A stretch of 64,000 nt of DNA, from positions 27,245,730 through 27,309,729 of the forward strand of contig CM046351.1 of assembly GCA_025403435.1 (NCBI GenBank), read 5' to 3'. Positions 1-12,257 of this stretch are shown here, piece after piece. A program made the position numbers and the translations under genes. The notes under the pieces are model-generated. The model did not search any database, had not been told where the DNA came from, and saw only the letters and a program-made list of their open reading frames with translations. Position 1 is the first letter of the stretch, and each line of letters starts with the position of its first letter. Source of the DNA: Artocarpus heterophyllus. Lineage: Eukaryota > Streptophyta > Magnoliopsida > Rosales > Moraceae.

Positions 1-140
1 ACAAAACATTGTATTATTGGAGAGACACAAAAAAAGACATATAAGCAATATCATGCTAGAGAAAAACCTCTTATTTCTTCCTTCCTTCTTTTTTTTGGGG
101 GGACTAAAACTAACAAGCCCTGTTTAACTTTAACTAATAA

Positions 141-290
141 GGTGTTTGGGAGAATAATTTAAATCATTAATTTGGATTTGAAAACTGTAGCACGTAAGAA
201 TTTTACACTGTAGCTCTTTACTGTAGCATATGAGAGTTTTATACTGTTCACAGTTCAAACTAATGGTTTAAACTACTCCTCCAAACACCC
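141..290. mobile_element. MITE, Tourist-like
   Basis: A 150-bp AT-rich unit with terminal inverted repeats: the left end starts GGTGTTTGGGAGAATAATTT and the right end is the inverted equivalent, finishing CCAAACACCC. The core carries the words GTAGCATATGAGAGTTTTATACTG, which also recur near 16550, 54530 and 62260, so this is one member of a small dispersed family. The GG-GTTTGG terminus resembles PIF/Harbinger-derived Tourist MITEs. The left flank ends TAA, but the right flank is AAT, so the target duplication is not clean and the exact right boundary may be a base off. Confidence 0.55.
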
Positions 291-1409
291 AATAAAACCG
301 AAGAATATCTCTTTCTCAAAATGGAAGCATAGCATTTCTAACTTCCAGCATTCTCATTTGATAGACTCTCACCTTACTATTTCTGCTAAACAATACCAAT
401 ATTATATTTCAAAGTCGGACCAAATGGTAAAGAGTATGCATGTGAAGGAAGAATCACTCTCTCTTCCTAAATGAATTTTTTTAATCATAATGATACAATG
501 CCTTAGGTTTGGCTGCCCATTTTTCTTTTTCTTTTTCTTTTTGTTTTTCTTTTTCCCTTCAAGGCAATATAACATAACAACAAAAAATAAATAAATTAAG
601 ACTAGAATAGGTGGAGAGTCAAAATTTCAAAATAATAATAAATAATAAATAATAGGTTTTGTTGTAATGGAATCAGAAAAATATGGAAAAAAAATATTAT
701 AATTTTAACAATCAAATGGTTTTGAAAAATGCAGCACGGTGGAATAGGGAAGTGCTTGTGATAATGACCTCTCTCTCCCCTCTCTTTCACGCTTTGCTCA
801 TTAGAAACAAAACAAGAAGCAGAAAATAAATATCCTCTCTTCCTTGTTTCTTTTCAGCGCAAGATCTTCCTTGCTTTCGGTGCGTCTAAAGGCAAATTCA
901 AAAGCTGCACAAGTTTCAATCACTTCTGTCTCTCTCTACTTTCTCTCTCTAAGTTTTCAGTGTCCTTTTTTTTTTTTTTTTACCTCTATCTGACCCTGTA
1001 ATCTCTGGCACGAAAACCGACCTCAAAAAACACCCACTTATTTACGTTGTTTTCTTCGTTCTCGTTATCTTTTGTACACTTGTTATTACAGCCTCTTTAT
1101 ATCATCCTTTCCTTTTCTTTCTTTCTCTCTCCTTTTCTTTTCTTTCTTCTCCTCTCATTAAGTAGTCTTTTTTTTTTTTTTTTTCCTTTCAAGCTTCCAT
1201 TTTGGTTGCTTCTTCTGCAAGATCTTATCCTACTCTGCTTACAAATTAAGCTGTTAAAAGAACGAAAAAAAGAAGAGAAAAAAAGAAAAATTCTCGGAAT
1301 TTTATGGCCAGAGAAAGCTTCAAATACCGCCTCGAGGTTTTGTAAGTTTCAGCTTCAACAACGAAAAAAAAAAAAGGAACCCAAAAAAAAAAAACAAAGT
1401 TTTGCTTTG
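291..1409 (+). promoter_or_regulatory. upstream region and 5' leader of the bHLH gene
   Basis: Non-coding stretch before the bHLH start codon. From about 840 on it is strongly pyrimidine-rich (runs of CTCTCT, TTTCTT and poly-T), typical of plant 5' leaders, and just before the ATG it turns purine-rich with long A runs. An AT-rich TATA-like word (AAATAAATATCC) lies near 824-836, but no firm transcription start can be set. The frame of the gene is open upstream to about 1047 but holds no ATG before 1410, so the open stretch is leader and not an N-terminal extension. Confidence 0.5.
1304..1345 (+). CDS. possible uORF, 13 codons
   Basis: ATG at 1304 opens a 13-codon frame (MARESFKYRLEVL) that stops with TAA at 1343-1345, 64 bases before the bHLH ATG and out of frame with it. 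If it is in the mature leader, it is the kind of short upstream frame that lowers translation of the main frame. The sequence gives no evidence that the peptide matters, and conservation is unknown. Confidence 0.35.
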   Translation: MARESFKYRLEVL

Positions 1410-3513
1410 ATGGATTCATCAAATACGAATCAGATTGAGAGCTATAATCAGCAACCCAATTCGGGTTTGCTTCGATTTCGGTCGGCTCCGAGCTCGCTGC
1501 TGTTGAATTCGTGCGATGGCGGTGGTTCTGAATCGGAGAGACTTCTGTTCTCGAGGTTTGTCAACTATGGCGGAAACGACAACGACGATTCCGAGTGTAA
1601 TTTGGAAAACGACAATAAGTCGGCGGTGGTGATGAACCAGAGATGTTCTTCTTCTTCTGGGTTGCCTCCTCATTACCCTCGGCAGATGGAGAATGGGTCG
1701 TCGTTTGGGTTGATTCCTTCAATGGCGGTTAATCATCACCATAGCCAACCCAGGACTGTGAATTCTCATTCCAGTCTTGTCAGGCAAAGTAGCTCCCCTG
1801 CTGGCCTTTTCTCCCAATTCTCTCTCCCTAATGGTAATTTTCTAACTTCTTGATTATTTATTTTTTAATTATTTAATAAATAGCTATGCCCATTTGGTAA
1901 TTGATTCATAAACAAAATCATTGTATAAGTACTAAGGAGGTTGAATTGAAGTACAAGGTTTTCCTTTTTGGCCTGCTGTGTTAGAACAGGGAAAAGTTGA
2001 AAGTGGAAACTTTTGTTTTGTTTTGTTTTTTTTTTCTTTTCTTTTCTTTTCTATTGGTGGGTAGGAGATTTTAGTTATTATCATTGATTGTCCTGTTGGG
2101 CATTTGTCCTTTTTTTTTTTTCAAATAACTATTTGTCTTGTTTATTTCCTAGAGCCTGGTTGTACAAAGCAACAGAGGCAACAAAATGTGTTGCCAAGTG
2201 ATTAGATCAATTGTTGAATTTTTAGAATTAGGTTGATTGAGTTGACTTTTTTGGTTTATGGGATCCACTAGAGTGATAATTCATTTTGCTGGCTTTCTTT
2301 TATTCTTATGGTTTTGGGGGATATATATAATTACTTGGAACAATAGAGCAGGCTGATTAATTAGGATTTTAGAGTGAATTATTGTAAATTTTTCAGAGAA
2401 ATTGCAGGCTATGCAGCCATAAAAGGTGCCAGTTATGGTGGACTGGATGGAGATGTAAGTCCCTCTACAAACAGATTGAAGACTCAGATTAGTTTCTCAT
2501 CGAGACTCCCTTCTTCTTTGGGGATGTTATCGCAGATTTCGGAGGTTGGGAGTGAGAACCTCGGTGCCAGTTCCCTCGATGAAGAAAAGCTCGGGAATGG
2601 CAATGGCGATGCTCGGTTTTATGGCACCGGGTTTCCATTTGGTTCTTGGAACGATTCGTCGAATTTCACGGACAACTTTAGCAGTTTAAGAAGGGACCAA
2701 GAGAGTAACAGAAAGTTGTGTTCTAGTACTCAGGTAGAAGAGACCTTTCTGTTTGGGTGAATTTCATCTACTACTTTTTTTGTTTCTTGTTCAACTTCAA
2801 TCTGACATATTGCTTTATGATTAGAATGAAGATTTGGGAAATCGAATTCATCTATTATCCCACCATTTGAGTTTGCCGAACAATTCAGGAGAACTTGCCG
2901 TAGAGAAGTTCCTTCATTTTCAAGATTCTGTTCCTTGCAAAGTTAGAGCCAAGCGCGGTTGCGCCACTCATCCTCGAAGCATTGCAGAAAGGGTAAATTT
3001 AGCCTGTGTCCAAAACCAGCTCTTCATTACATATTTTATGTATTTCTTTGCTTATCCATGAAGACAACATGTGAAACAAAAATTGATGAACAAGGGTTAA
3101 TTTACTCTCAGGTGAGAAGAACCCGCATTAGTGAACGGATGAGGAAACTGCAAGAACTTGTCCCAAACATGGACAAAGTATAGAAAAATTTTATCCAAAT
3201 TACTCTAGATTTTGTTATCATCTTCACTTTGGTTCATTTCCAAGTTATGCATATTGCCTTTCCTTCTTGCAGCAAACGAACACAGCTGACATGTTGGACT
3301 TGGCTGTTGAGTATATTAAGGACCTTCAAAAACAGTTCAAGGTAAAGAAGAAAATCAAAACAAGTGAAGAAATCTCAAGTCTGTTAATGAACAATTCACC
3401 ATCTTGATTAATTTTATTTTTTCTTTTCTTTACTTGGGCAGACTCTTAGCGATATTCGAGCAAACTGCAAGTGTTTAAGTATGCAGAAGCAGATCCCAAA
3501 TCAAGTTGTGTGA
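1410..3513 (+). CDS. bHLH transcription factor, FLOWERING BHLH (bHLH130/122) type
   Basis: Six exons fit GT-AG rules and keep one frame: 1410-1833, 2408-2733, 2825-2992, 3112-3177, 3273-3341, 3442-3513, giving 374 aa. The N terminus carries the conserved GLLRFRSAPSSLL block (about residues 19-31). A second family block, KFLHFQDSVPCKVRAKRGC, lies just before the DNA-binding domain. The basic region ATHPRSIAERVRRTRISER (about 297-315) keeps the Glu and Arg used for E-box contact. It is followed by helix 1, a loop (PNMDKQTNTAD) and helix 2 ending LQKQFKTL near residue 353. An intron splits the basic region between AER and VRR. In Arabidopsis the closest families (FBH1-4, bHLH122, bHLH130) bind E-boxes in the nucleus and activate CONSTANS or act in stress responses. 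That role here is inference. The usual length is about 360-380 aa, so the gene looks complete and functional. The start at 1410 is the first in-frame ATG. Confidence 0.93.
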
Positions 3514-4350
3514 TTTGCTTCCATAAAAGGAGATAAAGAATCTGATGAAGGAGTGGATAGAAACCAGATTTTGCTTTCTATTGTGTTCCAAACATTTAGT
3601 AGGAAAGTGAAAAGTGATGTTTACTCTTAAGCTGGTGTGAAAAGTAGAAGTTTGGTAGATTTTCCACCACAACATCCAGGTCCTGTAAGCTAAGAAGTGT
3701 TCTAGTTGGATCATATATGAAATAATGATTGAAAAAAACAAAAAAGAAGAAGAAGAAGGAAGAAGAAGAAGAAGAAAAGTTGTATAGGAGATATCCTAGT
3801 AATGCATTTTGTAATTTAACTTTGTTTTTCTTTAATACTTTTGCAACTTTAATTGTACTCAGATTAGAGCAAAAGAAAGTTGACACTTTCATGTGGATAA
3901 AATGGAAACAAAAAAAGTATTGAATGTGCTTCAAAAAAGTGAGATTTTCAAAACCCCTTCGTTGATGTACAATAGCACTTGGTTTTTTATTCTATTAATT
4001 CTGTGATTGTACCATTTAAGGAAAGTAGGTCACATTATTAATAGTTTAAATCCAAGCACTTTTGTTTATTGTATCTGAATGGCTTTAGATGATCACACTG
4101 CCTTTGTCTCCTTCTACATAGTGGGTGATCCTTATCCTATTTTCCATTTTTTAAAGGAACGCCACTTAGTACAGTACCAATCACCTGTGTTTGATTACCT
4201 ATTTTCTTGTCTTTTCATGGAGCCCAAAAAAAGGAAAGAAAAAAGCACCTCTTTGCTGTATGTTTTAAAAATCTTAAGTGGAGAATGTTATCAGTTTATC
4301 ACTGTTATCCAAGGAAAAAAAAATAGTTATCAATCCTAAAAACTAAAAAT
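3514..4350 (+). other. 3' flank of the bHLH gene
   Basis: Holds the 3' UTR and downstream sequence. A purine-rich GAA/AGA microsatellite lies at about 3745-3777. No further gene is recognisable; short open frames here are low-complexity and lack codon structure. Confidence 0.5.
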
Positions 4351-4678
4351 GTAAATTGTCACGCTAGTTTCAAGTTTTTTTATGAAAATGTAATTTTAGT
4401 CTTTAATTTCTTATTTTTTATTTATCAGTACTCAACTTTTCATTTTAGTTACTGAAGGATCAATTTAGCTATTAAACCGTTAATTTTGAAGGCTAATTTG
4501 TCATCTTTTGGATAATTTTAGGAATCAGTTTGTCATCTTTTTATCCAAAATTAACTGTTGGACAGTTAAATTAGTTCTTCAACAACTAAAATCAAAGGCT
4601 GAAAAATGATAAATCAAAAATAAAGGTTATGAACATGTTCACTTTCATGAAAGGTTAAAGACTACTGAAGTAATTTAC
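4351..4678. mobile_element. foldback (long inverted repeat) element
   Basis: The two halves are long imperfect inverted repeats of about 100-130 bp each. The left end starts GTAAATTGTCACGCTAG and reads on through TTTTAGTCTTTAATTT; the reverse complement of the right end starts GTAAATTACTTCAGTAG and continues TCTTTAACC. The GTAAATT terminus is shared with the larger element at 11177-12257, so both probably belong to one family, possibly Mutator-like. No coding capacity. Confidence 0.5.
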
Positions 4679-6341
4679 TCAAAAAAAATGAATATTAGTT
4701 GTTATTGCCTCAAATTATTACTTTGTGTTGTTTGAACTTTTTTTTTTATTCAAAATATTATAACATATAAGAGCTTTACATCATAACTGTTTTTGTTTTT
4801 ATATTGTAGGCCGGTGAGCTCAAAGGCCGGAGAGTTAGTTTCATATTTGTCCGTAATGTTATAAATTTGGATCTCTGCTATCACAAGAAGCTAAGCTGTT
4901 GGCTTATCTTCTTGGTGTGGAAATACCATGATGCCGAATAAAATTTATTGGAGTCAAGTTTTTTTTTTTTTTGAAGTATTTAGTAACATATCATTGGGCA
5001 GCCTTCTTTTGTCCTTATATCCGAATGAAGTCAAAACTTTACTATTTATAAAATAATAAATTTTAATCTAATATATTATATTTTTTAGACTAAAATTTAC
5101 TATTTTATAAACAGTGATTTTTATAGGATTTAATAGAAGTGCTCGAGAAGAAAAGACCAAGAACATGGAAGTGAATCTTTCCAAGTATTAAACATTATCG
5201 TGCCAGGATTCAAAATTGGGAGAAGTGAGAATAGAGCTGCAATAAATGCGCATGTAAAAGTACATTTGACTTGTCATATATAGTTAAAAGGGATCCAGTT
5301 ATCTTTTCATCAGGCATAATGTTGTCTTACCATCATAGATGTTGTATATGCTAGTTAGTGATGAATAACAACACTCTACATGCATTCACCAATAAAATAA
5401 AATAAAATAAAATGAATCAAGTTTCATGCTACTGTTAAAAAAGTTGATGGAAAACGGGATCACATGCGAGATCAACAAACTCTAGGCTTTTTGCCTCTTT
5501 TTTAAGTGGACTAGGCTTCTGCTTCTGGGGAGACAAATCATGAGCCGTCCAAGATTTGGGCTTACAGCCCAAGTACATAGCTAGTCACTTTAATAAGTTA
5601 CAACATTTGCCACGAGTTCTTGGTGGATCGAAATCTGCCACTCGAAAAAAAGTTTTGTACTTTGTGCCACACCATTTATTACTTGAAAAGACTGTATACT
5701 AGTGTTGTTGTTGGATTCCGGTTGGCATCACTATGCTCCAATTTCTTTACCATGTCAAGAATGGGGTGGATGTGGTTTTAGGGACAAGGGTGTAGCTACA
5801 TGGTCGTGACAGTCTTTACAAATATTTTTTTTATGGCATAAATCAATACAAGCCTACATTTTGTAGCATTCATATGAAGAGCCCCTCTTTTCTTTCCAAA
5901 GGAAAACAGAAATCGTAATTAAAGAATGGTTTGTATTTTGCAACTAAAGAACTACGTCATGAGGCATGAGCAAATTCACCATAACTTATAGGGAACAGAC
6001 AAACTAATATAAACTGAAAAAGTGAATTCAAATATTGTAGTATGTAAAAACTGATATGTTTGAACTGGTATGTCAAATAGCAGGTCAATTTTTGAAACAG
6101 ATTTTTTAAACTTAAGATCTATTCAACACAATTAGTCAACAAATATTGTTACAGAATATTTTTGATATCCTATCTATTGGTTTTCTAAACCGTTTTTAGA
6201 GAAAATATGCAGAAATATGGTAAAAGTATAGAATATATATAACAAAAAAATTTATATAGCTTTTGTAAAACAACATTATAGAGTATGTTAAGAAACTGCA
6301 TAATATCTATAATATATATATATATAAAATTTATACCCAAT
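4679..6341. other. AT-rich intergenic sequence
   Basis: No gene, RNA gene or bounded element recognised. There is a short A/T microsatellite of AAAAT units near 5395-5415 and TA runs near 6300-6330. Decayed transposon sequence is likely but cannot be bounded. Confidence 0.4.
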
Positions 6342-8001
6342 TGAACAAACAAGATAAAAAATCTACGAGAATCATTCTCTAGATGAAACTACCGTCTTGC
6401 TTATCTAGTCCTTGGCATCGAGCGAACATATATGTGTTCATAAAAAAAAGGGGGTTTATTGGGAGATCACTCACTCACTCACTCACTTTTCTCTCAAACT
6501 AATCTCAACGTAAGAATAAAGCAAGACTAGGAATGAAGAACTCTTCTTCTCTCTTTCTCTCTACACGCCTATCACTAGGTTTTTTGGCAGAGTTTTTTAA
6601 TCTCACCAAAACTCTCAAATTGTGTGTAGAATGAATAAAAAAGGCCTCTATTTATAGAAAATGAAGGCCCAATTAAATTTTGAACTTCCTTTATTAGAAA
6701 TATTTCACATTTAATTAAAATAAAATACATAACCGTTCCTTTCCTTATCTGTATGTGGCATCACTCATTAGAGAACATCTCTTTGTACATGCAGCGCCAA
6801 TCACCTTTTAGTGGAAAGATAGTGTTTGTTACCTAATCTGATTTGTTTCTATAGTTTAAATTTTCAATTTTGAATAAATCACATTTATCAAGTTCAAAAA
6901 TTTGTAGAAATAAGAAACTTGGTAAACAAGTCTTGGATTGCACAGAAAACCCTTCCCTATGCTAGTATGCCCCACACAGTGGGTGGGACCCATGGTGTAA
7001 AATTAATTATTATTTATTTATTATTAAATAATTTTATTATTTAATAATTATGAATTAATTAATTTATTTTGACTGATATTTAATTTAAAATTCTATAATT
7101 CTAAATTAATTAATGACACTAATAATTCCACTTCTCCAAACAGTGTTTGTAAGGACGGCGGGGGACGAATAGACCCATAATATCAAGATCTAATAAAACA
7201 ATAGATTAATTAATTCACTTTAATTAATATATTAATTAATATATTACTCAATTATTAATTCTGATGTTATTTTACTAAAAATTTGAAATTGCACTCTTCA
7301 AATTATAAATATAATTACTCATATTTTAGAGTCGGTCATTTGATATAGTCATTACATATAAATTGATTTTTCATAAATAATTCGTAATTAGAGCTAGGTA
7401 TAATCTGTTAACCTCTAATTATTTCTTTATTATTGAGTGCCATTGATTTTCATTTAAATAAATCAATGCATGAATTTAATGATGAATTGAGCACTCATAT
7501 TTATTTAAGACCTGAATCAATATTTAAGAGAATTATTTAAATAGCTTCTCGTTAAAGAAAGAATAGATCCCATTTTGTAATATTAACATTCTCGGTTACT
7601 TATTTCACACTGTCTTCAAAATACAAGAGATAGGATTAGATTCTCAAATCCGTACTAAGTAAATCAAAAGACATAATTCTATAATTAAAAGTATGCTAAT
7701 AACTCAAGATTAAGATCATATTATATATGGTCATAGGATGATGTTGTTAGAACTTGTTACAACATTCATATCACATCATATCTCGATCCTACATAATCTC
7801 ATCATGCACAATACACTCATTTAATGACTTACTCTATCAATAGTTCAGATAAGATTGTTCTATTCTCAATAAATATGACTTGCAATAATAACACTCAATT
7901 AAAGCTTCGATAATTTAATTAAATACTTAATTATAATAATTAATTATATATTATTAACTATTTTAATTATTATTCTTAAATATTATTCTCTGTATACAAC
8001 A
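6342..8001 (-). mobile_element. probable solo LTR or LTR remnant
   Basis: A long AT-rich block that on the - strand has the layout of a plant LTR. It begins TGTTGTATACAG at the 8001 end, passes through a long AT-rich U3, reaches a TATA box (CTATAAATAG, 6648-6657) and then a pyrimidine/purine-rich leader with a (TCAC)n tract near 6466-6486. Parts around 7600-7830 look like copia LTR sequence known from other plants, from memory only. The 5-bp flanks at the proposed ends do not match, so the inner boundary (6342) is a guess and truncation is possible. Confidence 0.4.
6648..6657 (-). promoter_or_regulatory. TATA box of the LTR-like block
   Basis: CTATTTATAG on the + strand reads CTATAAATAG on the - strand. 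It is followed downstream on that strand by an A-rich then GAGAG-rich leader. This is a canonical plant TATA context and the main reason for giving the surrounding block a minus orientation. Confidence 0.45.
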
Positions 8002-8032
8002 CTTATATGCATTACTTAAGTTAACATAGATA

Positions 8033-9786
8033 CACTACTAAAAATTGTATATTCCATAACAGTTTAACGTCCTAAAAAGTTTACACGATGATTAAAAAAC
8101 TGTTGTGTAATCATCCGTCATGATAAAAATAGATAGCTTCTTGGATGGTTTTTTAGCCTCATTGAAAGTTGGTTTTTGTGAGAACTAGAGGCGTTTTATT
8201 GTATCTTACACAATAGTTTTAATTGAAAACCATCGTGTAAAATGAAGCTTAACCATTGTGTAAGGTTTACATGGAAGTAGGTTATACAATGTTTTTTCTT
8301 AAAAACCATCGTGTAAACCTTGGTCAAAAACAAAAACTAATCATAATAAAACTAAAATGAAAACCTACATACAGGGGCTGCTTCCTAAGAGTTTTCTCTT
8401 AAATTATAAATAAAAATAAAACTAAACATCTAGTGCATCAAAATCTCAAACGTAAAACATGTGCAACATCTTCCAAACAAGACCGCAATGACGACCCAAA
8501 TTCATGCTCGTCGATGTAAGTTACTTCCTCGTGAATTGCGAGCATTGTGTTAGCAGCAGAAATGAACACCCAGTAGTTATTCACCACCACTTTTTTGCAT
8601 TTGCCTTCAAATTCTCTCGGTGTCGATCCTGAAAGCTCAAATTCCTGAAAAAATTGAACATTCAAGACATAATCGAATTAACCACACGAAATAAGGCTCA
8701 ATTCAAAAGGCAACCTCAGAGCTCAACAGAGTAAACACAGAGTGAGAGAAAGCAAAACCATGTGGAGGCGATCTAGGATAAAAGATAAGAGCTCAAAGAT
8801 GTAGGGTTGCTACGAGGCAGAGGCCAGAGGGAGAAGCTGCTGACAATCGAAGTCTCCTCCATCACGCCCTCGAACTCTATGATTTGGAGCTTCGAAACCA
8901 CTGATTAACGGAAATGGAATTGTCAATTAGGGCTTGGAAATTGGGAGGGTTATGGATTTAGCAAAGTGGTGCACCAGCTTGCTCGATTATTTTACTGTGA
9001 TTTGGATCTGGAAATGAGACGGTGCTCCAGTCCTGGCGGCTCGTATGGAAGCAGAGAGAGAGGGAGAAATTAATGGAAGATTTTGATGAAAGGAACCAAA
9101 AAAAATTTGAATTGGGTAAAAGTCCTTTTTTTTTTTTAACAAAAAAAACACGTTTTTTTATGCAGGTAAACTGTTTTAGTTTTTTTCAACAAAATAAGAA
9201 AAATGACCTTAGCAGAATAAGGAACCTCAACATGATTAAAAAAAAACTGAAACCGTTTTGATGTCCAAAAAGCCTTTTTTTGTGTCAAAAACTGTCCAAA
9301 AAAAAGTGGCCTACTTACCAAAAAAAATTTTGGCCGGAGGACATTTCTCAAAATCCCCCGAAATTAATGAAGGGGGATGGGCTCCCATTTAAAATCTAAA
9401 CTAGGCTAAAATTAATAAAAATGCCTTCAAATTTTTCATTTAAAATTTGAAACAACAAGTTGAGTGGGGAGCTTCCAATTCAGATATAAACTAGGTTTAC
9501 ATGATGATTTTTGTTAAAAAGCATCGTGTAAAACACCTTCGTGTAAGTTATTTAAAAAAAAAAAAACCTCTCTTTAAAAACCATCATCTAAGATTAAAGC
9601 TTACACGATAGTTTTTAACAAAAACCATCATGTAAGCCTAGTTTAAAAACCATCGTAGAAACATCAGTTTCTATGACAGTTTTTGTATTTTTCATATTTT
9701 ATTGTGTTTTTTTTTTTCTATTTCTATGACAGTTTAACAAAATTATCATGAAATAAACGTCGTGTATATCACAATTTCTATTAATG
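8033..9786. mobile_element. non-autonomous CACTA (En/Spm) element
   Basis: The left end is CACTACTAAAAATTGT. The right end is ACAATTTCTATTAATG, a decayed inverted copy. Both are flanked by the 3-bp duplication ATA (8030-8032 and 9787-9789), the size expected for CACTA transposition. Both subterminal zones (about 8050-8330 and 9490-9770) are packed with short inverted repeats of the type ACGATGGTTTTT / AAAAACCATCGT. In En/Spm such subterminal motifs are bound by TNPA. No transposase is present. The middle holds a gene-like passenger (8438-8862, - strand), so this may be a gene-capturing CACTA. Confidence 0.78.
8438..8862 (-). pseudogene. captured gene fragment of unknown function
   Basis: On the - strand, an exon-like segment runs from 8644 to a stop at 8438 after a good acceptor (TTTTTTCAG), encoding 68 codons with coding-like composition (for example VVVNNYWVFISAANTM, IHEEVTYIDEHEFG). 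Upstream at 8862 an ATG starts MEETSIVSSFSLWPLP in sequence resembling a first exon or leader, but no convincing donor links the two. Its place between the CACTA subterminal arrays suggests a transduplicated host fragment. I do not recognise the family, and it may simply be an old element-encoded remnant. Confidence 0.4.
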
Positions 9787-11176
9787 ATAATTATGAAATT
9801 TTAATAATATTCATAAAGTATTCATAAAAGCATCATTTATAAAAACATCACATGCTTCAAGAGCAACTATCCCAACACTTTCTCTCTCTCTCTTTTTAAA
9901 TAACAAAAGCGTTACATTTGAAATCCAACTATGTAGAATTGCAATTTTCTTAAATGACCCTATATTTATTTTTCTTAACGACAAAGATGACTGAGGGTGT
10001 CTTGTTGCTGTGGCCTCATGGCCTTGATCTTTATGCAAGGGAGGACGGGAACGGGATGGACACAGGGCTAAAGAGCTGGGCCATAGCCTCTCCATTTTGA
10101 CAACTTTAGTCTTTGCTACTTTTAGTTTTCAGTTGGCAAGGATAATTCAGAAAGTCTTTTTTTTTGGTTTAATTTATTCATTTATTTGAAATATAAATGT
10201 TTATTTTAAGATAGCTGATTTCGAACGAAGAGTGCTAAATACAGACCATATTTTATATTTTTTACATATACTAGTCTAATCATGTGACACATGTCATTCT
10301 AACTTTTTCAAACAAACTCCCCTAATAATAAGTAATTTTTTTTTAGTTTACTTAAAGATTTGCCACTTTCACATTAGGACGTGACTGTTCCTTCTTATCA
10401 ATTTTTGTTCCTATAATTTATGAGATTTGTTGCATTTCCTTAGCACGCGATTATCTTTTTTTCTTTTATAATTTATGAGATTGCAATTAAAGTTCACCGC
10501 GTAATAAGAAAGAAAGAAGAAAGGAAGAAAGAAAGAAATGTCACTAAAAGTATGTATATATATATATATATGTGTGTAAATATATATATATATATATTGA
10601 TATATACTCTGAACATCAACATGAACACACTTATTTAGAGAAAAAAATTGTCAACGTCAATACAAAAAAAAGTTCATTAAGCAATGAAACAAAAAGGTTT
10701 ACTGAGTATAAAACTCTCTCATATATTACGATGTTTTTCAACTTCAAGTTTTAACTTGTTTGACATTTCGGTTAGAACCAATTGTTTTAATTAACAAACA
10801 GTGTACATCTTTCAACAGTTATAATAAAAAAACAAAAAATTACTATAGTATAAAGCTCTCACTTGCTATTGTTTTCAAATCAATATTTTCAGTTCCAACA
10901 GCTCTCTTAAATACTTTATTACTTTCCAAATGCTCTCTATATAAGGCAAATATCAGCTGAACAATCAGAGATTGAAGCCATAAATAACGAGTGAAAAAAA
11001 AAAAAAACCAACACAACAATCTCTTAGAGTTTAAAGCATTACCCTATTCCTTCTCCCTTGGTTTTTTGTTTGTTTATGATGGAATGTGTAAAGTCAAGTC
11101 ATAGATTTGAAGCCAAAGAGGAGATTGGTAATAGTGGTTCGAGGAAAAAAAGTTTCAACTTTAATAAAAAAAAAAA
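9787..11176. other. intergenic, AT-rich, with TA microsatellite
   Basis: No gene recognised. A (TA)n microsatellite with a TGTGTG interruption lies at about 10555-10608, and an AAAG/AAGG purine tract at 10508-10538. An open frame on the - strand at 9811-10095 has no recognisable domain and is not called. Confidence 0.4.
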
Positions 11177-12257
11177 GTAAATTGCATCAATGGTCCCTCT
11201 ACTATTTAGTAGGTGATATTTTGATCACTCTTTTTAAAATTTGATAAAACAACCCCTAAACTCTTAAAACGTTAGTAATTAAAAAACTTTCCGTTAAAGT
11301 TTGTCAAAAACCCAACGGAAATATGCATTTGCTTCTTACATGATCCAGCCTCAAGGAGGTAATAGTAAAATCATATAATTTACATCTACTATATAAAAAA
11401 TTTAAATTAAAAGACAGAAAAAGCAACTGGGTAATATTAAGCTTAAAAATACAAACTGCTATCAAAATGAACCGAAACTTCTTACGTTTGAAAAAAAAAA
11501 AAAAAAAGAACAAGAATAAGAAATAAAAGCGAGCTTCGGACATAGGAAAAAAAAACTAAAAAGATTAAAAGAACAACCCCAAAAATAAGTGACGATGCAA
11601 TTAGGTCGCTCCTCGTATGTGGTTTACACGGCATCTGAGCAGGATCTGGTTCCAACGGAACTTTTCGTTGGCCGCTGTTGTGATCTTCCATGCCGCCAAC
11701 GATGTCGATTCGGTTGCCTCCTAAATCCGGTTCGCACGGCCTGAGTGGGTGATTTGCAAGCAGCATGGGCTGCATGCAAAGGGGTTGAAGCAAGGGAGAG
11801 GCGACAGGATGTAGGCTCGACGGGGTTGGTTGGTGGTGCATGTGGCGAAGCTACCGTGAGGGAGGGATCTCTCGAGCCTCAGATCCTCTTTCACCAGCTT
11901 TGGATTAGATTTTTACCTTCCTTCACAGCTCACCATTTCAGCAACCAGCAGTAATAAAGTTCCTCCTTGAGTTACTAATTTTATATTAACAAAAAACCCA
12001 AATGAAAAAAAAGGGGTAAAAATAATAAGGGTAAAGGAAAAAAAAGAAATCATGGCCTAACGGAAACATTTCAGTAATTTCATTTAAAAAAACATGTGAC
12101 ACGCACGTGCTGACTCCGTTAGGTTATAAGCTGATTTTAATAGAAGATCTTTTAATTGCCAAGGTTTTAAGAGTTCGCGGTTGTTTTGTCAAAATTAAAG
12201 AAAGAGAGACCAAAGTTTTACTTACTAAAAAATTGAGGGACTACTGATGTAAATTAC
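11177..12257. mobile_element. long-inverted-repeat element, possibly Mutator-like
   Basis: The left end, GTAAATTGCATCAATGGTCCCTC, is matched by an inverted right end, GAGGGACTACTGATGTAAATTAC. Inverted similarity continues inward (TTAAAACGTTAG, CCGTTA and counterparts). The middle (about 11590-11950) is GC-richer than everything around it, suggesting captured sequence, but no protein family is recognised there. Flanks are A-rich, so a 9-bp target duplication cannot be judged. Related termini occur at 4351-4678. Confidence 0.55.

Noticed and set aside
1047..1409. N-terminal extension of the bHLH protein with a hydrophobic stretch
   Set aside because: The open frame begins with a TTG triplet and has no ATG before 1410; the composition is low-complexity pyrimidine and poly-A leader.
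9811..10095. 94-codon minus-strand frame as a gene
   Set aside because: No domain, part low-complexity, just outside a CACTA element, no supporting splice or promoter context.
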